DNA from: Neofusicoccum parvum
Taxonomy: Eukaryota > Ascomycota > Dothideomycetes > Botryosphaeriales > Botryosphaeriaceae
Assembly: GCA_020912385.1 (NCBI GenBank)
Contig: CP087206.1
Location: forward strand, 2,170,001-2,234,000
Direction of reading: 5' to 3'
DNA length: 64,000 nt
The position numbers were made by a program, and so were the translations under genes. Positions 1 through 12,121 of this stretch are shown piece by piece. The notes beneath the pieces were generated by a model. That model ran no database searches. It saw only the letters and a program-made list of their open reading frames with translations, and had not been told where the DNA came from. The number at the start of each line of letters is the position of its first letter. Positions within the stretch are counted from its first letter, which is position 1.

Positions 1-2412
1 AATCTGCCAGAACATTCACAACGTCGAGGTGCCCGTACTCTGACGCGATCATCAGGTGCGTGAAGCCAGATTGTGTCGTGGCGTAAGGATCAGCCCCGTA
101 CTGGAGGAGTACCTCGGCAGCATCGGCGTGGCCATATCTGGCGGCCAAATAGAGCGCAGTCTCCCCGTCCGGCTGTTGAGCGGTGTTGATGTAAGCTCCG
201 CTCTGCAGAAGTTTCTTGCATATGTCTGCATGTCCATATTCTGCAGCCATCATGAGCGGGGTTGCCTGCGCAGCTTCGTTGACGTCGGCGTTGTATTGAA
301 GCAACAGCTCAACAGCCTCAATATTTCCGTTCCTAGATGCACACATCAATGGCGAGTCGTCGTACGAATCGAGAAGATTCGGGTCCGCGTGGTTCTCCAG
401 CAAAAGGCGCAAGATGTCCTCATCCCCCCGGTCCACTGCGTAGTGCAGTGCTGAGGCATCATCAACACCACCTCGAACGTTGACAAATGCGCCGTGCTCA
501 AGAAGCGTTGCTACGGTGTCGCGGCGCTGGTGGTCGGTTGCAAGGATAAGAGGATCCTCGCCCTCTCGGTTGCTGCATGTAAGAGAAGCCCCAGCGGCGA
601 GCATTGTCTTCAACCCATTGTCAAGACCAAATCGGGCGGCAACACAGACTGGCGGATAGCCGTCCTGGTCCAGCATGACAAGGTTCCTCGGGTTCTTGCA
701 CAGCTCCTTCAGCATCTCAACGTTGGCAGACTTCAGAGCTCTGACCATTTCACTGTCGTGCGGTAGGACCTCAATTGGCCGATCGGACGGCAGGGTCTCT
801 GTCGGAGATGAGAAAGCCTGATGGGGTGCTGTTCGTTCCTCTCCCATGCGGAGTGGAACAGTGTCCATGCGCCTTCTGAGATTCGGCACATGGGCCTTGC
901 CTGGCTGTTTACGTTCAACGGGGGGCTCCCAGCGGTGGCGGGCTGACTCGGCCTGGCCTACAGTCTCTGGATCATGCTTGGTTGATTGCTCTGGCTTGGA
1001 TCGCTGCTTCGGATTGCCCTAGGAACTCAATTGTCAGCAGCCTGCGCTGTTGACATGGTCGTGACCTCCACTTACGTGTAAATCCTGTGGACTGGATTCA
1101 TTGGTGGCGACAATCTTTGCATTGCTGAGCAAGGCTGTGCGGATGATGCTCTTGATGTCAGGGTAAATCCCGTTTTCTCCCTTCTTGACCTTTGCTAGCT
1201 GTGAATGATCCATGGACGATGCGATTTTCTTCTCGGTCGGGCCGTGCATTACGGCAGAACTGGGTGCGACCATCATCATTGGCTCTCCTTCCCTCTTCCA
1301 GACACCGTTCTCCTACATTGCTCGTTAGTAAATGCCATGACCAGTCAACACGGAGAGTTCGGCCCTACCTGTACAACGGTCTTTGTCTCCATGGTCTCGT
1401 AGCACGTCAGAATCTCAATCTCTTTCGCAATGGGAATGAAGCGTGCGCTCAGATCCCTCAAGGTCGGAGAATCAGTCTTCAGCTCCGTCACCAGCTGCTG
1501 TGTCACACGCCCTTTCACAAGAGTCTCAAGGATCTTGTAGGAGTCGCTGGCCAGCCCGTTGTGGGGAGCGCCCAGGAAGATGATCGCTCTCACCGGCAGA
1601 CGGTGGCTGTTGAGGCCCTTGGAAGTGACATCTGTAAGAGCCTAGTCAAATTGTAAGTAAACGGTCAAAGACCATGACAAAGGGGTGCCGAGGTACCTTT
1701 TTGATGACCAAGCAGCCCAAGCTGTGGCCGATGAAGATAATCGGTCGGCTTTCACACTGCGAAAGTATAGGTCAGGATTAGCATTCCGATCATTTGTGTG
1801 AAGAACTCACCTTCGCGCCCTCTCTCATGTAGATCAGCCGCTGGAAGAAGGTGTTTGTAAAGTCGGCTAAAATGCTGGTGGATTCATCGGCTTGTAGGTT
1901 CGACTGATATCCCCACGTGAGAATCCGCGCATTCGGAGCATCTTTCGGCAAATAATCCCTGAGCCACATCTGATCTGGAGCGTGTTTCCAGGAGCCAAAG
2001 GCATGGCCGGCAAGCCCAGTAATCGCAATAATGCTGCAAATTGATTCTGTCAGTGCTCCAAGTAAGCAATGTAGAGCTTTTGGGGTAGGTACTCGGCATC
2101 GATTTTCCCCTTCTTCGGTACATAAAGCGGAGTGAAGCCTGTGAAGTCTTTGTCCATATCGATGTGGTTGTTCACCAGGTCCGGCTGCAGTCGAAATGGA
2201 TCACGAGGATTGTGGAAGATGGTCGCGGTGTAGCTGTGTTTTCCTTCCTCATTTTCGACTGCTTCAACCTCCGGGCAGAAAGACCGCACAGAGATATTCT
2301 CACGGTCTTGAGGATGGAACTGCTGAACCAGGTCCTCAGGGGTCATATAATGGGGAATATTTTGGAGCCGGAAAGTAAGCTGATTCGGGAGCGGCAGGTG
2401 TGTGGCGTCCAT
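1..2412 (-). CDS. Esterase-ankyrin repeat protein, 5' part (runs off left edge)
   Basis: The start codon is at 2412 and the gene leaves the window at base 1, so the C-terminus is missing. The N-terminal half, split by several short introns, is an alpha/beta hydrolase of the SesB/DUF676 type. It has an oxyanion-type stretch ITGLAGHAFGSW, a nucleophile elbow GHSLG (near 1720-1735), FLGAPHNG, and a late DHSQLAKV that probably supplies the catalytic His. A low-complexity Pro/Glu/Arg-rich linker (about 780-1030) leads into at least six ankyrin repeats (bases 1-760), with motifs such as ALHYAVDRGDEDILRLLL and TPLMMAAEYGHADICKKLL. No P-loop, NACHT or NB-ARC segment lies between the two parts. In fungi SesB-like hydrolases often form the effector end of NLR-like proteins involved in non-self recognition, so an incompatibility or defence role is possible but inferred. 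A lipase of unrelated function is the alternative. Confidence 0.78.
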
Positions 2413-3408
2413 GGTGAAATTGCTTCTGATAAGCTGAAGGATGAGAAGATGATGAACGGAGATGTGAATGGGCAGTTGATGTGTGAGCTTTATAGTTGGT
2501 GTGTGATCTGTGTTTGTTTCGAGTCTGGTGCTATCGTCTTCAGAGAGATGCCGTTCTTATAGACACAGCGAAGCTCAGCTTGAGTTGAATTGGCATCACA
2601 AAGAATGGGTGAGCCCGAGGCTGACGATGGCTGCTGCTGTGTTGAAGCCAAAAAAAGAGCCGCTGCGGCCGTCAGGCTGAAGAACAGGTGCTGCGCCTGT
2701 TCCTCCACCTCTTAGCCCCTTCACATTGTATCTATTTCGAAAAGATGTGATAGGCACCAAACCAGCGCCAAGCAGTACAGGCAACTATTGATAGTGATTG
2801 TGAGGCTTAGCGATTGAAAGAACACGCCAGCCCACATGCAGACGCTCGATTTCTTCTAAGCCAGGCCTCCTCGGCCATTCCGCTGCACGGTCAGCTCCAG
2901 CAGGGAGTGCTGCATAGTGTTCGGACTGGAAAAGAAAGCGCCAATGCTTACAAAACGAGCAAAGGTTGGCTCCTATTCTGAGGCGGTGGTCAGCATTCTC
3001 CTTCATCGGGATGCTTTGGCGTGGAAGGAGCACTATGGCTTATCTTTGTGGCGCTTCGAATGCTTGAAAGGCTGCGAGGCAGCCAAACTGTGCAAGGCTG
3101 AGGTATGCGAACCTCGTCGTTTTCGTCCACATCGTATGCTCGCACTGATCAGCGCCAAGCTGTGGCTTCTGAACGTCTACACCATTTGCTCGCTTATAAT
3201 CTCACAACGGTTCACATGCGCGCGGCTCAATGCGGGCGCTCCCGTTTGCGCCTAGAACATGAGCTGCGTCTTCCATTCGCACCACACCACTAAGCTAAGG
3301 CCGAGCTACCTTGCGCAAACATGGCCACTCAGCATCTACCTTCTGCCAAAGCTTGTCCTGATTCGTCAAGAAATTCAGTACCTTTCACTCCTTCATAAGT
3401 CTCCATCA
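2413..3408. other. Intergenic region, no gene seen
   Basis: This lies between the start of the esterase-ankyrin gene and the stop of the permease gene, both on the minus strand. Apart from the TATA element near 2490 I see no coding motif, repeat or RNA gene. Short open frames here lack recognisable domains. Confidence 0.5.
2488..2494 (-). promoter_or_regulatory. TATA box of the esterase-ankyrin gene
   Basis: TATAAAG on the minus strand lies 76 bp upstream of the start codon at 2412, a usual distance for a fungal TATA element. It is a motif match only. Confidence 0.4.
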
Positions 3409-5599
3409 TCAGAAAAGAAAGTTCGTGACACGTTTCCACATTGGCTGCTTGGCCTCGTCCAAGAACACAGGATCCAGCTCCTCCTCAAACCTTCTTCCTT
3501 TATCGAGGTCGACCTCACGCAAGTTGACACCAAACTTCCAGCTCTTCCCATAGATCTTGAAAATAACGAAGAGGCATATCGTGATAGGCGCCGCCATATA
3601 ACTTTCAAAGAAGGCTTCCGCGCTGGGCGGGGACCCGATGGGCTACGAAAATGGTGGTTAGCATCATTAGTAAAGACCACCACCTCGAGCACGGAAAGAC
3701 CTACAAACAGAGCAACGTAGAAGGTTGCAATCAGAGAGAGAGCGACGAGAATCAGTCCAACGTAGCTCCCTGCAACACCGAAAGGCGAGCGCCACGGGAT
3801 TTGGTCGAGACTCCGGCCTTGGATTTTCCATGCTCTGCGGAAGTTGATGTGGGAAAGCATGATTGTGGCGTAGGCGAATTGTCCAGATAGACCAGTGATA
3901 GCCAGGATCCATGTAAAAACAGTGTCGGAATCCGCTCCGACGGTGATGAAAGATAGGAATCCGAATGCTACTTGAACCACAACACACCATATCGGACGTC
4001 CCTTGCTGTCGATTTTGGCGAAGCACGACGGAGCGTATCCACTTGATGCCATGGCTTGCAGAACACGTGTGGACCCGTAGGTGCAGCTATTGGCCACGGA
4101 TATTACTGCCATTGTAATCACTGGAGCCATCGTTAGTACAAATTTACTAGAATGGTGCTGCTAGCTTAGTGACTGTCGAACGACCACTACTCCATCCATC
4201 CTTTTGCCTCCGAAACATACCTGCATTGATGATGTGCGGGAGCGCTTTGATTCCGGCCATTTGAACTGCCAGGACGAAAGGGGATGCTTTCGTATTGGCT
4301 CCACTGGCCCCAAGCAGCACGTCGCTGTCTGACGGGACAATCAAGCCAACGATAAAGATGTTGACAACATAGAACAGAAAGATGCGCCAAAACGCCTGCT
4401 TTGTGGCTTTGGGTAACGACCGTCGCGGATTTGCAGCTTCGGCTGCTGCGAGACCAACCATTTCTGTTCCGCCGAACGCAAAGGCTGCACAAAGGTTAGT
4501 AGGTCATGACGAGCAGACCGGTTCTTGTAGAGATCATGCTGGGTGGTAACACCAACACCCGAGTTGAGTAGACAGGTGGAAGACCCACAGCTAGCAGCCA
4601 TGAAATCGTTCTACGGGCGCGGTTCAAATACCAAACACTACTCACCAGCTGTGACAAAGACGGAACAGAATCCCTTGAAGCCGTTGCGGAATGCGCCAGG
4701 ATCATGCCAGTAGCGAGCCCCAATGTACCCACGGTTGTCAGTGGGGACGCCACCGCAATCAATGACAATACCGAGGATAATGAATCCTATACAGGCTGCG
4801 ATTTTGATTATGGCGAGTATGAACTCGACTGCGTCAATGCAAGTCAGCACCAAATCATTACGACGGCGGGAAAAAAACCTGCCTTCACCATATCCACGGA
4901 CTCCAAAGATTTGAATGATGATCAGTGCGGCCAGAAAAACGGCGCACCACACTCCAGGATTGACTTCGTCCCGGCTTTTCCAGTACTCAATGGTAATGCC
5001 GGCAGCGGTGATCTCGAATGGAAGCGTGAGCATCCAACCCACGGAGTACTGCCAACCCATTGAAACACCCCTTGCGGTCAGGATCAGCATCTAAGTTCCT
5101 CACAATGAAGACACTGTCACACTTACCAAGCAGGATCAACGAAGCGAATTCCATATTCATAGAACGCACCATTGACTGGATAGATGATCGCCATTTCTCC
5201 CAGTGCTTGAACCGTGCACAACATCATCACACCAATGGTCATGAACCCGATGAGCTGCGCGCGGTTAGCTATTTGCGTAGTTGATGCTTTATGGGAGTGC
5301 ATTTACCAACGACGCAGGACCCCCTGTTCGGAGTGCACTTCCGGTGCCAACGAAAAGACCGGCGCCAATGGAGCCGCCTGCACAAGCCGTTAGACAAGCA
5401 TTCACAAGCAACAAACAAAAGTCTACCACATGCCAATCGCAATCATCTGCATATGCCGTCCCCGTAGTGCTCTTGACAACTGTCTGGGCTCCTTGGCATT
5501 GTCGATCTCTCCCAAAGCGACATCGTAAGGCGGAGTCGGCGCATCTTGCTGGACTTCTCCCGCTGCAGCTTTTGGTTCTTTCTTTTCGAAATCGGTCAT
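3409..5599 (-). CDS. Amino-acid permease (APC/YAT family)
   Basis: Plasma-membrane proton-coupled amino-acid uptake is the expected role. The model has eight exons and gives 549 residues starting MTDFEKKEPK, a normal length for the yeast amino-acid transporter family. Hallmarks in order are RHMQMIAIGGSIGAGLFVGT (first membrane segment), GEMAIIYPVNGAFYEY, GWQYSVGWMLTLPFEITAAG, FGVRGYGEVEFILAIIK, FAFGGTEMVGLAAAEAANPR, and SVANSCTYGSTRVLQAMA. The C-terminal tail is soluble and acidic (EELDPVFLDEA). Exons join in frame at 5434/5377, 5307/5254, 5127/5070, 4883/4828, 4646/4484, 4221/4120 and 3705/3642. Two introns (5378-5433 and 4829-4882) need GC-AG splicing to restore conserved family motifs. The substrate cannot be read from sequence; a general amino-acid permease is likeliest. 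Confidence 0.9.
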
Positions 5600-5719
5600 T
5601 TCGCACTGATGTTGAGTGATTGCAGGGCCAGTGGAGAAGACTGCCGAGAACCAAGCTGGTTATTTGCGGAAGGCAAAGGGTTGGCGTCCTTCCCCACTTC
5701 TGGCCCGCCGCGCCGCTGG

Positions 5720-5726
5720 TTATATA
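5720..5726 (-). promoter_or_regulatory. TATA box of the amino-acid permease gene
   Basis: TATATAA on the minus strand lies about 120 bp upstream of the start codon at 5599. It is a motif match only. The rest of 5600-6135 holds no recognisable gene. Confidence 0.35.
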
Positions 5727-6135
5727 CTTCGCCGCAGCTCAACATGAATCTTACGCGGCCTGTCCACAATCTATGAATTGAGCGTTTCGCCCGAAATGTT
5801 GCAACGTGAAAAGCCATTGCTATCTACCATGATAACGGTAGCACGAGGCGAGAGCCCCACTCCTGATGATTTGCATTTGTCTTATCTCAAACGTACCGGG
5901 ATAAGACATGGCGAGATCGTCACTTCTGGAGTAGCCTCTGCTCCCCCGCGCCAACACTGACTCGCCATGGGTAGTGGCTAGCTATCAATTGCGCTTGTAC
6001 CTTCCTTGATCAAGATAAACGAACAACGGCAGCTGCAGGCTTCGATCCAACTTTTTGAGAGTTTTCTGTTTGGTTTCACCATGCGAACGTCCGCTGTGTC
6101 AACTGCAACAGCATTTGCTTGCTCCTCTCGATCCA

Positions 6136-7486
6136 TTAAGATGCCACCTCTCTGACAACCACTTCCCCTGCATCTTTTAACTTAGAGCTTCCCCGGAGAT
6201 GGACGTCGTTCAGCAAATCATATTCCATGACCCATTTCATCCGCTCACGCAACACGTTCGGATTGAACGTTTGAGTCCACGTCTCTTCGGGAATATCCGC
6301 GCTTGCCATCTTCCCTGTCTCGTAGCTCGTCTCTGTGATCTTATCCGTGCGAGGCTTGCGCAGATCCTGGAAGAACTGAAGCGCTCCGTTCAGGTCATTT
6401 GTCTCCCAGCACCCCAGAATTTGGGCGAGCGCGAAGCCTGACTCGATTGCCATGCAGGCTCCTTGGCCTGTTGAGAATTAGCTTAAAGAGGAAAGAGCGA
6501 AGAAGGTGTATGCATGTACCTTGGTGGGGCAGTGTGGAGTGCACCGCGTCCCCGATCAACACGATGCCGCATCCGGCGGAGGCATCGGCCACATTGAACC
6601 ACTTTGGTGTTGGTTCACGCACGTAGAGCGTCTGCTTCAGGATTTTGCCGTCGTCCGAGCTTTTCCGAAGGCCGCTGATGATTTCTTGAACAGCACCGGT
6701 CCAATCCTTCACATGCTCATAGAGGTCCTCGACGGGAGCTTTTGCCAGCCAGCTTTCCGACGTCCAACCTTCCAGCGGTTCGGTCATGAAGGCGATCACT
6801 CCCACTCTCGCCGTCTTTGAATCGTCGTTGCCAATGGGAAGGGTCAGAACGTGGCGTCGTGGGCCTCTGAAATTGACAGTCTTGCGCAACAGAGCCGCCG
6901 TGTCCGGAGAGAGGTCTTCGTAAGCCACGTAGCCGCGGTACACCATCTGGCCGGAGTAGATGGGTAGGTCCTGGAATCCAAGGTACTGGCGAACGTACGA
7001 TTTGATGCCGTCGCACCCAACGATGATGTCCGCATTGGCCGAGCTGCCATCTTCGAAACTCAGCCTGTAGCAGGTGTTTTGGTCATCCCATTGTATCCCG
7101 CACAACCGCTTTCCTGTCGAGACCATACTTTCGGGGACATTCTTGCGCAGGACATCCAGAAGGTGGGCGCGGTGGATCTGACGCGAGCGAGGCTCGCCGA
7201 ACTCATCGATTTGGCCCAGGTATTCTCCGGTGCGGTAGTGGCGGTATTCCATGTAGACAGGCGGATCGCGGGAGGATTTGTAAAGCATATCGTCCTTGAG
7301 ACCGAGCTTATCCAGGACAAGGCTTGCATTCCTGCTGATGTTGACTCCGGCGCCAACCTCGGTGAATTCCGGTGCAGCTTCGTACAGGTGCACGTTCTCG
7401 AGTCTCGCGTGCAAAGCGGAATTCATGAAGGCCATCCCTCCGAGCCCGCCTCCGATAACTGCGATCCTCTTTCCTGAAAATGCCAT
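6136..7486 (-). CDS. FAD-dependent monooxygenase, salicylate-hydroxylase-like
   Basis: This is a group A flavoprotein monooxygenase of the salicylate/6-hydroxynicotinate hydroxylase type, expected to hydroxylate an aromatic acid with NAD(P)H and O2. Two exons (7486-6520 and 6467-6136) give 432 residues, the usual length. The start MAFSGKRIAVIGGGLGGMAF carries the GxGxxG dinucleotide fold, followed by the ribose-binding Glu in VHLYEA. The middle has the CDGIKSYVRQ (DG) motif. Near residue 315 the GD motif LIGDAVHSTLPHQGQGACMA spans the single intron and rejoins perfectly. No signal peptide or transmembrane segment is visible. Two Zn2Cys6 regulators, a transporter, a ring-cleavage dioxygenase and an aldolase follow within 16 kb, which favours an aromatic catabolic role. 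The actual substrate is unknown. Confidence 0.88.
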
Positions 7487-8094
7487 TATTGAGGTGAGAT
7501 GGCAGCGTTTGATCGTGACTTTATGGGTGTCGCTGAGTTAAGGTGATATACCCTGAATACTCGGCCAATGATAACAGGTAAAATGCAAAACAGGTGATAG
7601 TAGAAAAGGAATGTGGAGCGCAAAGCGGACATGTCCGCGGTGGAGCAATCGCGGAAACGGCCGCACATCGCACCAGACCCATGCGAATCGATGCTGCACT
7701 GCCTTATTACAACAACGGGTGGCGCACCTGCGGTTGATTGTATTTTTCGAGAATTGCACTAGCCGAATTGCGCTCTTCATTTGTGGGATTTGTTCGGCTC
7801 GTCACCGGATTATGTGACTTTGGTTTGAGAGACGCATTCCCTTTTCATGAACCATCATCGCTTACTACCATTGCATCCTTGGGTAGCAAATTGGCCACGT
7901 ATGACCTCATATGAACAAGATAAGAATGACTGTGGAGGAAATACAGATTCCGCGGAATAGGTGATGGCCAGGAGACCAAGTAAAACGTAATGAACTATGC
8001 TTAGTCGCCTCTTTTTCGCAGAAACCAGAGTCTGCCCCTCCAAAACTCACGTTCTTGCACTCTCTGGAAACAAACTAGTATAGAAGATCACCAA
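7487..8094. other. Intergenic region, no gene seen
   Basis: This is the upstream region of the FAD monooxygenase. A weak TATATC-like element occurs on the minus strand about 60 bp before its start. I see no repeat or RNA gene. Confidence 0.4.
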
Positions 8095-9999
8095 TTAAGC
8101 CAGACCCCTTCTAATCAAAGCCGGTACCACCTTCTCCGACAGCCTCTTGAATACCGAAAGCATCCCCTCCATACCTGGAAACTTGTCGGCGCACCAGCTG
8201 AGTAGAACCAAGCAGGAGCCAGTTACTTCAGAGATGCTCCCGAAATCAATCGGACGGCCATTCAGGGTAAACTCTCCTGCCCCTTCCTCCAACGGGTTCA
8301 GCAAAAACACTCGGCTGTCCAATGCCAGGAGATAGTGCGCCATCAGCGTGAGGCCGGCGAGATATATGTAGTGTGCGGACAGGAATGTCATCGGGTACGC
8401 TCCAAGTGAGGAGTCTGGCGGCGCGCGCAAAACCAGCTCGTATGTCTTTATCAGCTCGCACGCCGCCCAGTAATTGTCCTGCGGAATAATAGCCGGTCTG
8501 TCTTCGCTGTCGTCTCCAGTTGCCAGCTCCGTAGTCTTCGACAGCGCACGAAGCATCAAGGGCTGGAACAGGAAGCAGATGGTAGCGCAGTATCCCACAT
8601 TACACGTCACCGCAACTACACTAGCGACATGATCTGCGAACTCAAGCTCCTGCCGCCAAGCAACCAGAGTTGCGTGCCGTTCTTTGTACCATTGCAGATC
8701 GAAATCCGGTAGAGTGGCTGGGAGGTAAAGGTCCTGGTAGATTTCAGACCGGAGATACACCAGACGGTAATGATGAGCGATGCTCAATTCCCGTGCAAAC
8801 CCCGGGCCGGTTGACGGCGCCGAAGCGATGGTGGGATACTCGGTGGTAATGATGGCTTCGGGCAGGTCTGAGCACCTGCCAAATAGTTGCCCGACGATGC
8901 GCTCGATCGCGTACAGCCCCCAGAACGTCGACCGTTGAAGATCGCGTTGGCGCTCGTCCACACGCCCGATTTCCTGCTCGGTGTGATAGTCAAGCTCAAT
9001 GGAGAGGCGGCAGGCGTAGTCGAGCAGCTTCCAAATGTCTCCCTTGCGTGGGTAGAAAAGACAGAACAGGATTAGTAGCAGGAGCGCCCGCAGAGAGTCC
9101 TGAGACACCTCGGATGTCACCTGCTCAACGCACGTCAACGCGTCTGCGTAGAAGGCCATGCTGTCTGCTGTTCTCGTTGGTCGATACCGGGCCTGGTTGG
9201 CGCTGGCTATGGCGCAAATCATGCTCACACGGAAGTATTGATGAGCCTGGGGTCCATGCAGTGGACCGTTGGGCCGTAGTTCCAGATACGAGTTCAGGTC
9301 TAATTCGGCGGCTGATGCGTCCAAGAATCCATAAAGCTTGTTCATTGACAGGAAATAGTATGATACCAGAGCTCTCATATCCTCGATGGCCGGAACGCGC
9401 CTCGGAGAAAGGTCGTTTTCGAAATTAGTATCGCGTAAATCCACCGGGGTTAGAGGCTCGTCTGCTATGAATCCTTTACTTCGTGCGTGGTTCAGAATCT
9501 CAACAGTGAGCGCGAACACGGAGCTTGAACCAAAGAATAGGGAGGTGTCGCCTGATCTCTGCTGTAGAATGAATTTTACGTCGAATGATGATCTGGGTGG
9601 CTTGCTAGCATTGAGCTGAGACGAAAGATCATGGAGCATGCCATCGGCGGAAGAAGGGCTCGGAGAAGCCAGTTGAACAGATGTGCAGTGGCCGGGCGAA
9701 TTCCGAAGGACATCCTTGAGGGACTGAAGGTGCTCGAGTCGTGCCAGAAGAGACTGGATATAACTGATGGTGGCTTGTTAAACGATGCCAATGTAGTGAT
9801 ATGTGACGGCATACCTGCGTGATATTGTTTGTTGTAAAGCCTGGTCAATTAGCATGCACTCAACCCCTGCCCTCTCGCAAAGGCGGCATGCGGGGAGTTG
9901 AGTGTCACATTTCCGCCGTAGTCGCCTGCATCTTTTGCAGGTGGATAGAATCTTCTGAACTGTAGATCTGTTGATGGTCGGCGTGTGATGCGAGGGCAT
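8095..9999 (-). CDS. Zn2Cys6 transcription factor with fungal-specific domain (first of two adjacent)
   Basis: This is a nuclear DNA-binding regulator. Two exons (9999-9815 and 9763-8095) give 617 residues. The N-terminus carries the binuclear zinc cluster CKRCRRLRRKCDTQLPACRL with all six Cys (CERAGVEC completes it). Across the intron follows a heptad-like dimerisation stretch, SYIQSLLARLEHLQSLKDVL. The remainder is a fungal-specific transcription factor domain, with FYPRKGDIWKLLDYACRLSI and STFWGLYAIERIVGQLFGR as typical middle-homology signatures. It is transcribed toward the FAD monooxygenase, and a second factor of the same family lies just upstream. Regulation of the nearby aromatic-degradation genes is plausible from position only. 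Confidence 0.87.
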
Positions 10000-10103
10000 G
10001 ATTGTTGCGTGGAATTAGTGTGGAAAAGTAGAGCTGATGCGGGCGGGTGAGCGGAAAAGATAAGGAACCATGAGCGAACTGCCGAGATGCGTTAATTACT
10101 AAG

Positions 10104-12121
10104 CTACGTTGTCCCAGACTCGTCTATGTTAACAAATAATGTGCTGTTCAAAAAGTCATCGTCGATATCAAAGATATCCAGATCAAACGGCATGGCTGCA
10201 CCCGGATCCTCCGTGTGCCTTCCTCCCAACCGTAACTTTGCGGTCTGCGCCGGACCTGGGTAAAGCAAACGAACGAGCTCTGCATCCTGCTCGGGCCCGA
10301 AGTGACGGGATAATGTATCCGCACCGTCGTTCTCGTCTCCGGCTTTGAAAGCATGTTCGAGAAGCGGCCCCAACAAGCGCTCGTAAATGCCTGCCCACGC
10401 CTCGACCTCCGTCCAGCCTTGTGCAGCAATTGTCAGAAAGTTTGCCGTGAACAACTTCGTCATGTCCCACACCTGCTTCGCGCTATACTCCGCCCGGATC
10501 GTGGAGCTGGCGTGGCGGAGAGCAAACAGGACAATCATGGCCGTCTCCATGGTGTGATGTGCCGCGAACCAGGGCCGACGGAAGAAGCCCTGGGCAAGAT
10601 GCTGTGCGGAGATCCTCGCAGATGCAGCAGCCGACGTGAACGCAACGAGCAAACTGTGTTGTGATGGAACCGGCATCCGAGGGGATGGGCGATAGAGGTA
10701 GGCGAGACCGCGCGAAAGCGCAAAGTCGTCCGCAGTGTCACTTTCGTCCATTATCCCCGGCGTGGAGGGGCTCACGGTACGCCAGCGAGAATGCCAGGCA
10801 TGTAGCTGCATTTCCATGCTGATGAGCCACTCTTCCCAGGCCATACCCGCTGGCAAGTGTGCGGCTTGAAAGTGCACTTGAATCATAGCCGACTGTAACT
10901 GATGGAGCTGGATCCAACGGAGAAAAGCAGCCCGTGAAACGGACGCGGTGGACTGGTCCTCAAACAAAGGCACCGGAGTGTTGATGGCCGCATCAGGGAT
11001 GGAAAGAGGGCGGTGCAGAGCTCCGCATACAGCACGGTCCATGCAATACGCCGACCAGAATATACTGCGGCGGAGGGCGGCATCGTCGAGGTCTGCGGCA
11101 TGCACGGCGGAGAAGTCGCGATGTAGGCCCAGCTCGAGGCACAAGCGCATGCAGGTGCCACTGAGGATCCAAACATTTCCAGCCATCGGGTTTATCTGGG
11201 CGTAAACCAAGATCAAGAGTGTGGTCTGAATAACAGCTAGATCAGAAGGATGAGAGGCTATGTTCAAGAAACGCCGGACTCCCTCTCCGAACAGCGAGAT
11301 TGAAAAGGCCGTGCACCGATCCTCATGGCCCCCCTTTGCACTCCCCAGGGTGACTGAAATTGCCAACACAAGGTAAATTGTGAGGAAGTCGTTGTTAGTT
11401 GCGGATTGTCCGGTTGGCTCGTTTTGGCGTGCTTGGACGGCACGGAGAACGGCGTGCATCTGCTGCCAAAGGAGCGTCTCAGAGAGGAACGGATACTGAG
11501 GCAGAATGGCTTCTACGAATTTCCTCACAAGACTGTGGACGAGGTGAGTGGGCAGAGTAGCAAGAACAGCATCTGTGGTGTGGATGGGGGATGCTGTGTT
11601 GGCGGTAGTGCTCCTGCTCCGGCCGTTGACGGACGACGGCGCAAGACCCATCCAGATCTTTGAGACCAGATCATTCAACGCAGAGGCGGATGGAGACGTT
11701 GCTGTGATCATAGCACGGAGTTCATGATTGGCCACGACGGCATGCCCGATTGCATCGCGGCCGGGATCAAGGCGCACAGGAGTGGTTCCGTCGACCAGAG
11801 GCATCCGAAGCAGTGCATCGGACGCATGGAGCATGTCGCCATGGCCGGACTTGGCCAACTCAGCTTCAAGGCGTGCGATATCCACTTGCAGCTGGTGGAC
11901 AATACTGCGCGGAAGGCCATCGGACTTGTCTGTGGAGGCGAAGCCAGTGCAGGATGTCTTAGCGGCGATGCATTGAGAGCATGCGGGTAGTCGGCGGTCG
12001 CACTGCGGGATGCCTCTCAGGTGAATGCCGGCGGGGAACGCAGCGCTGGAGCACGCACCTTGATCTTGCGACGGCGACAGCGCGAGCAAGAAAGAACACT
12101 GCGCTGGCACTCGGTCGCCAT
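10104..12121 (-). CDS. Zn2Cys6 transcription factor (second of two adjacent)
   Basis: Two exons (12121-12059 and 12002-10104) give 653 residues. I chose the start at 12121 because MATECQRSVLSCSRCRRRK supplies the first half of the zinc cluster. A 56-nt intron (12003-12058) falls exactly between KIK and CDRRLPACSQC, and splicing restores all six Cys. A single long open frame would instead start near 12329 and lose the first two Cys. The C-terminal part has a fungal-specific domain (RRSIFWSAYCMDRAVCGALH) and a short linker helix, DIARLEAELAKS. It is divergent from the adjacent MFS transporter across about 0.8 kb, which makes that transporter a natural candidate target (inference). Confidence 0.88.
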
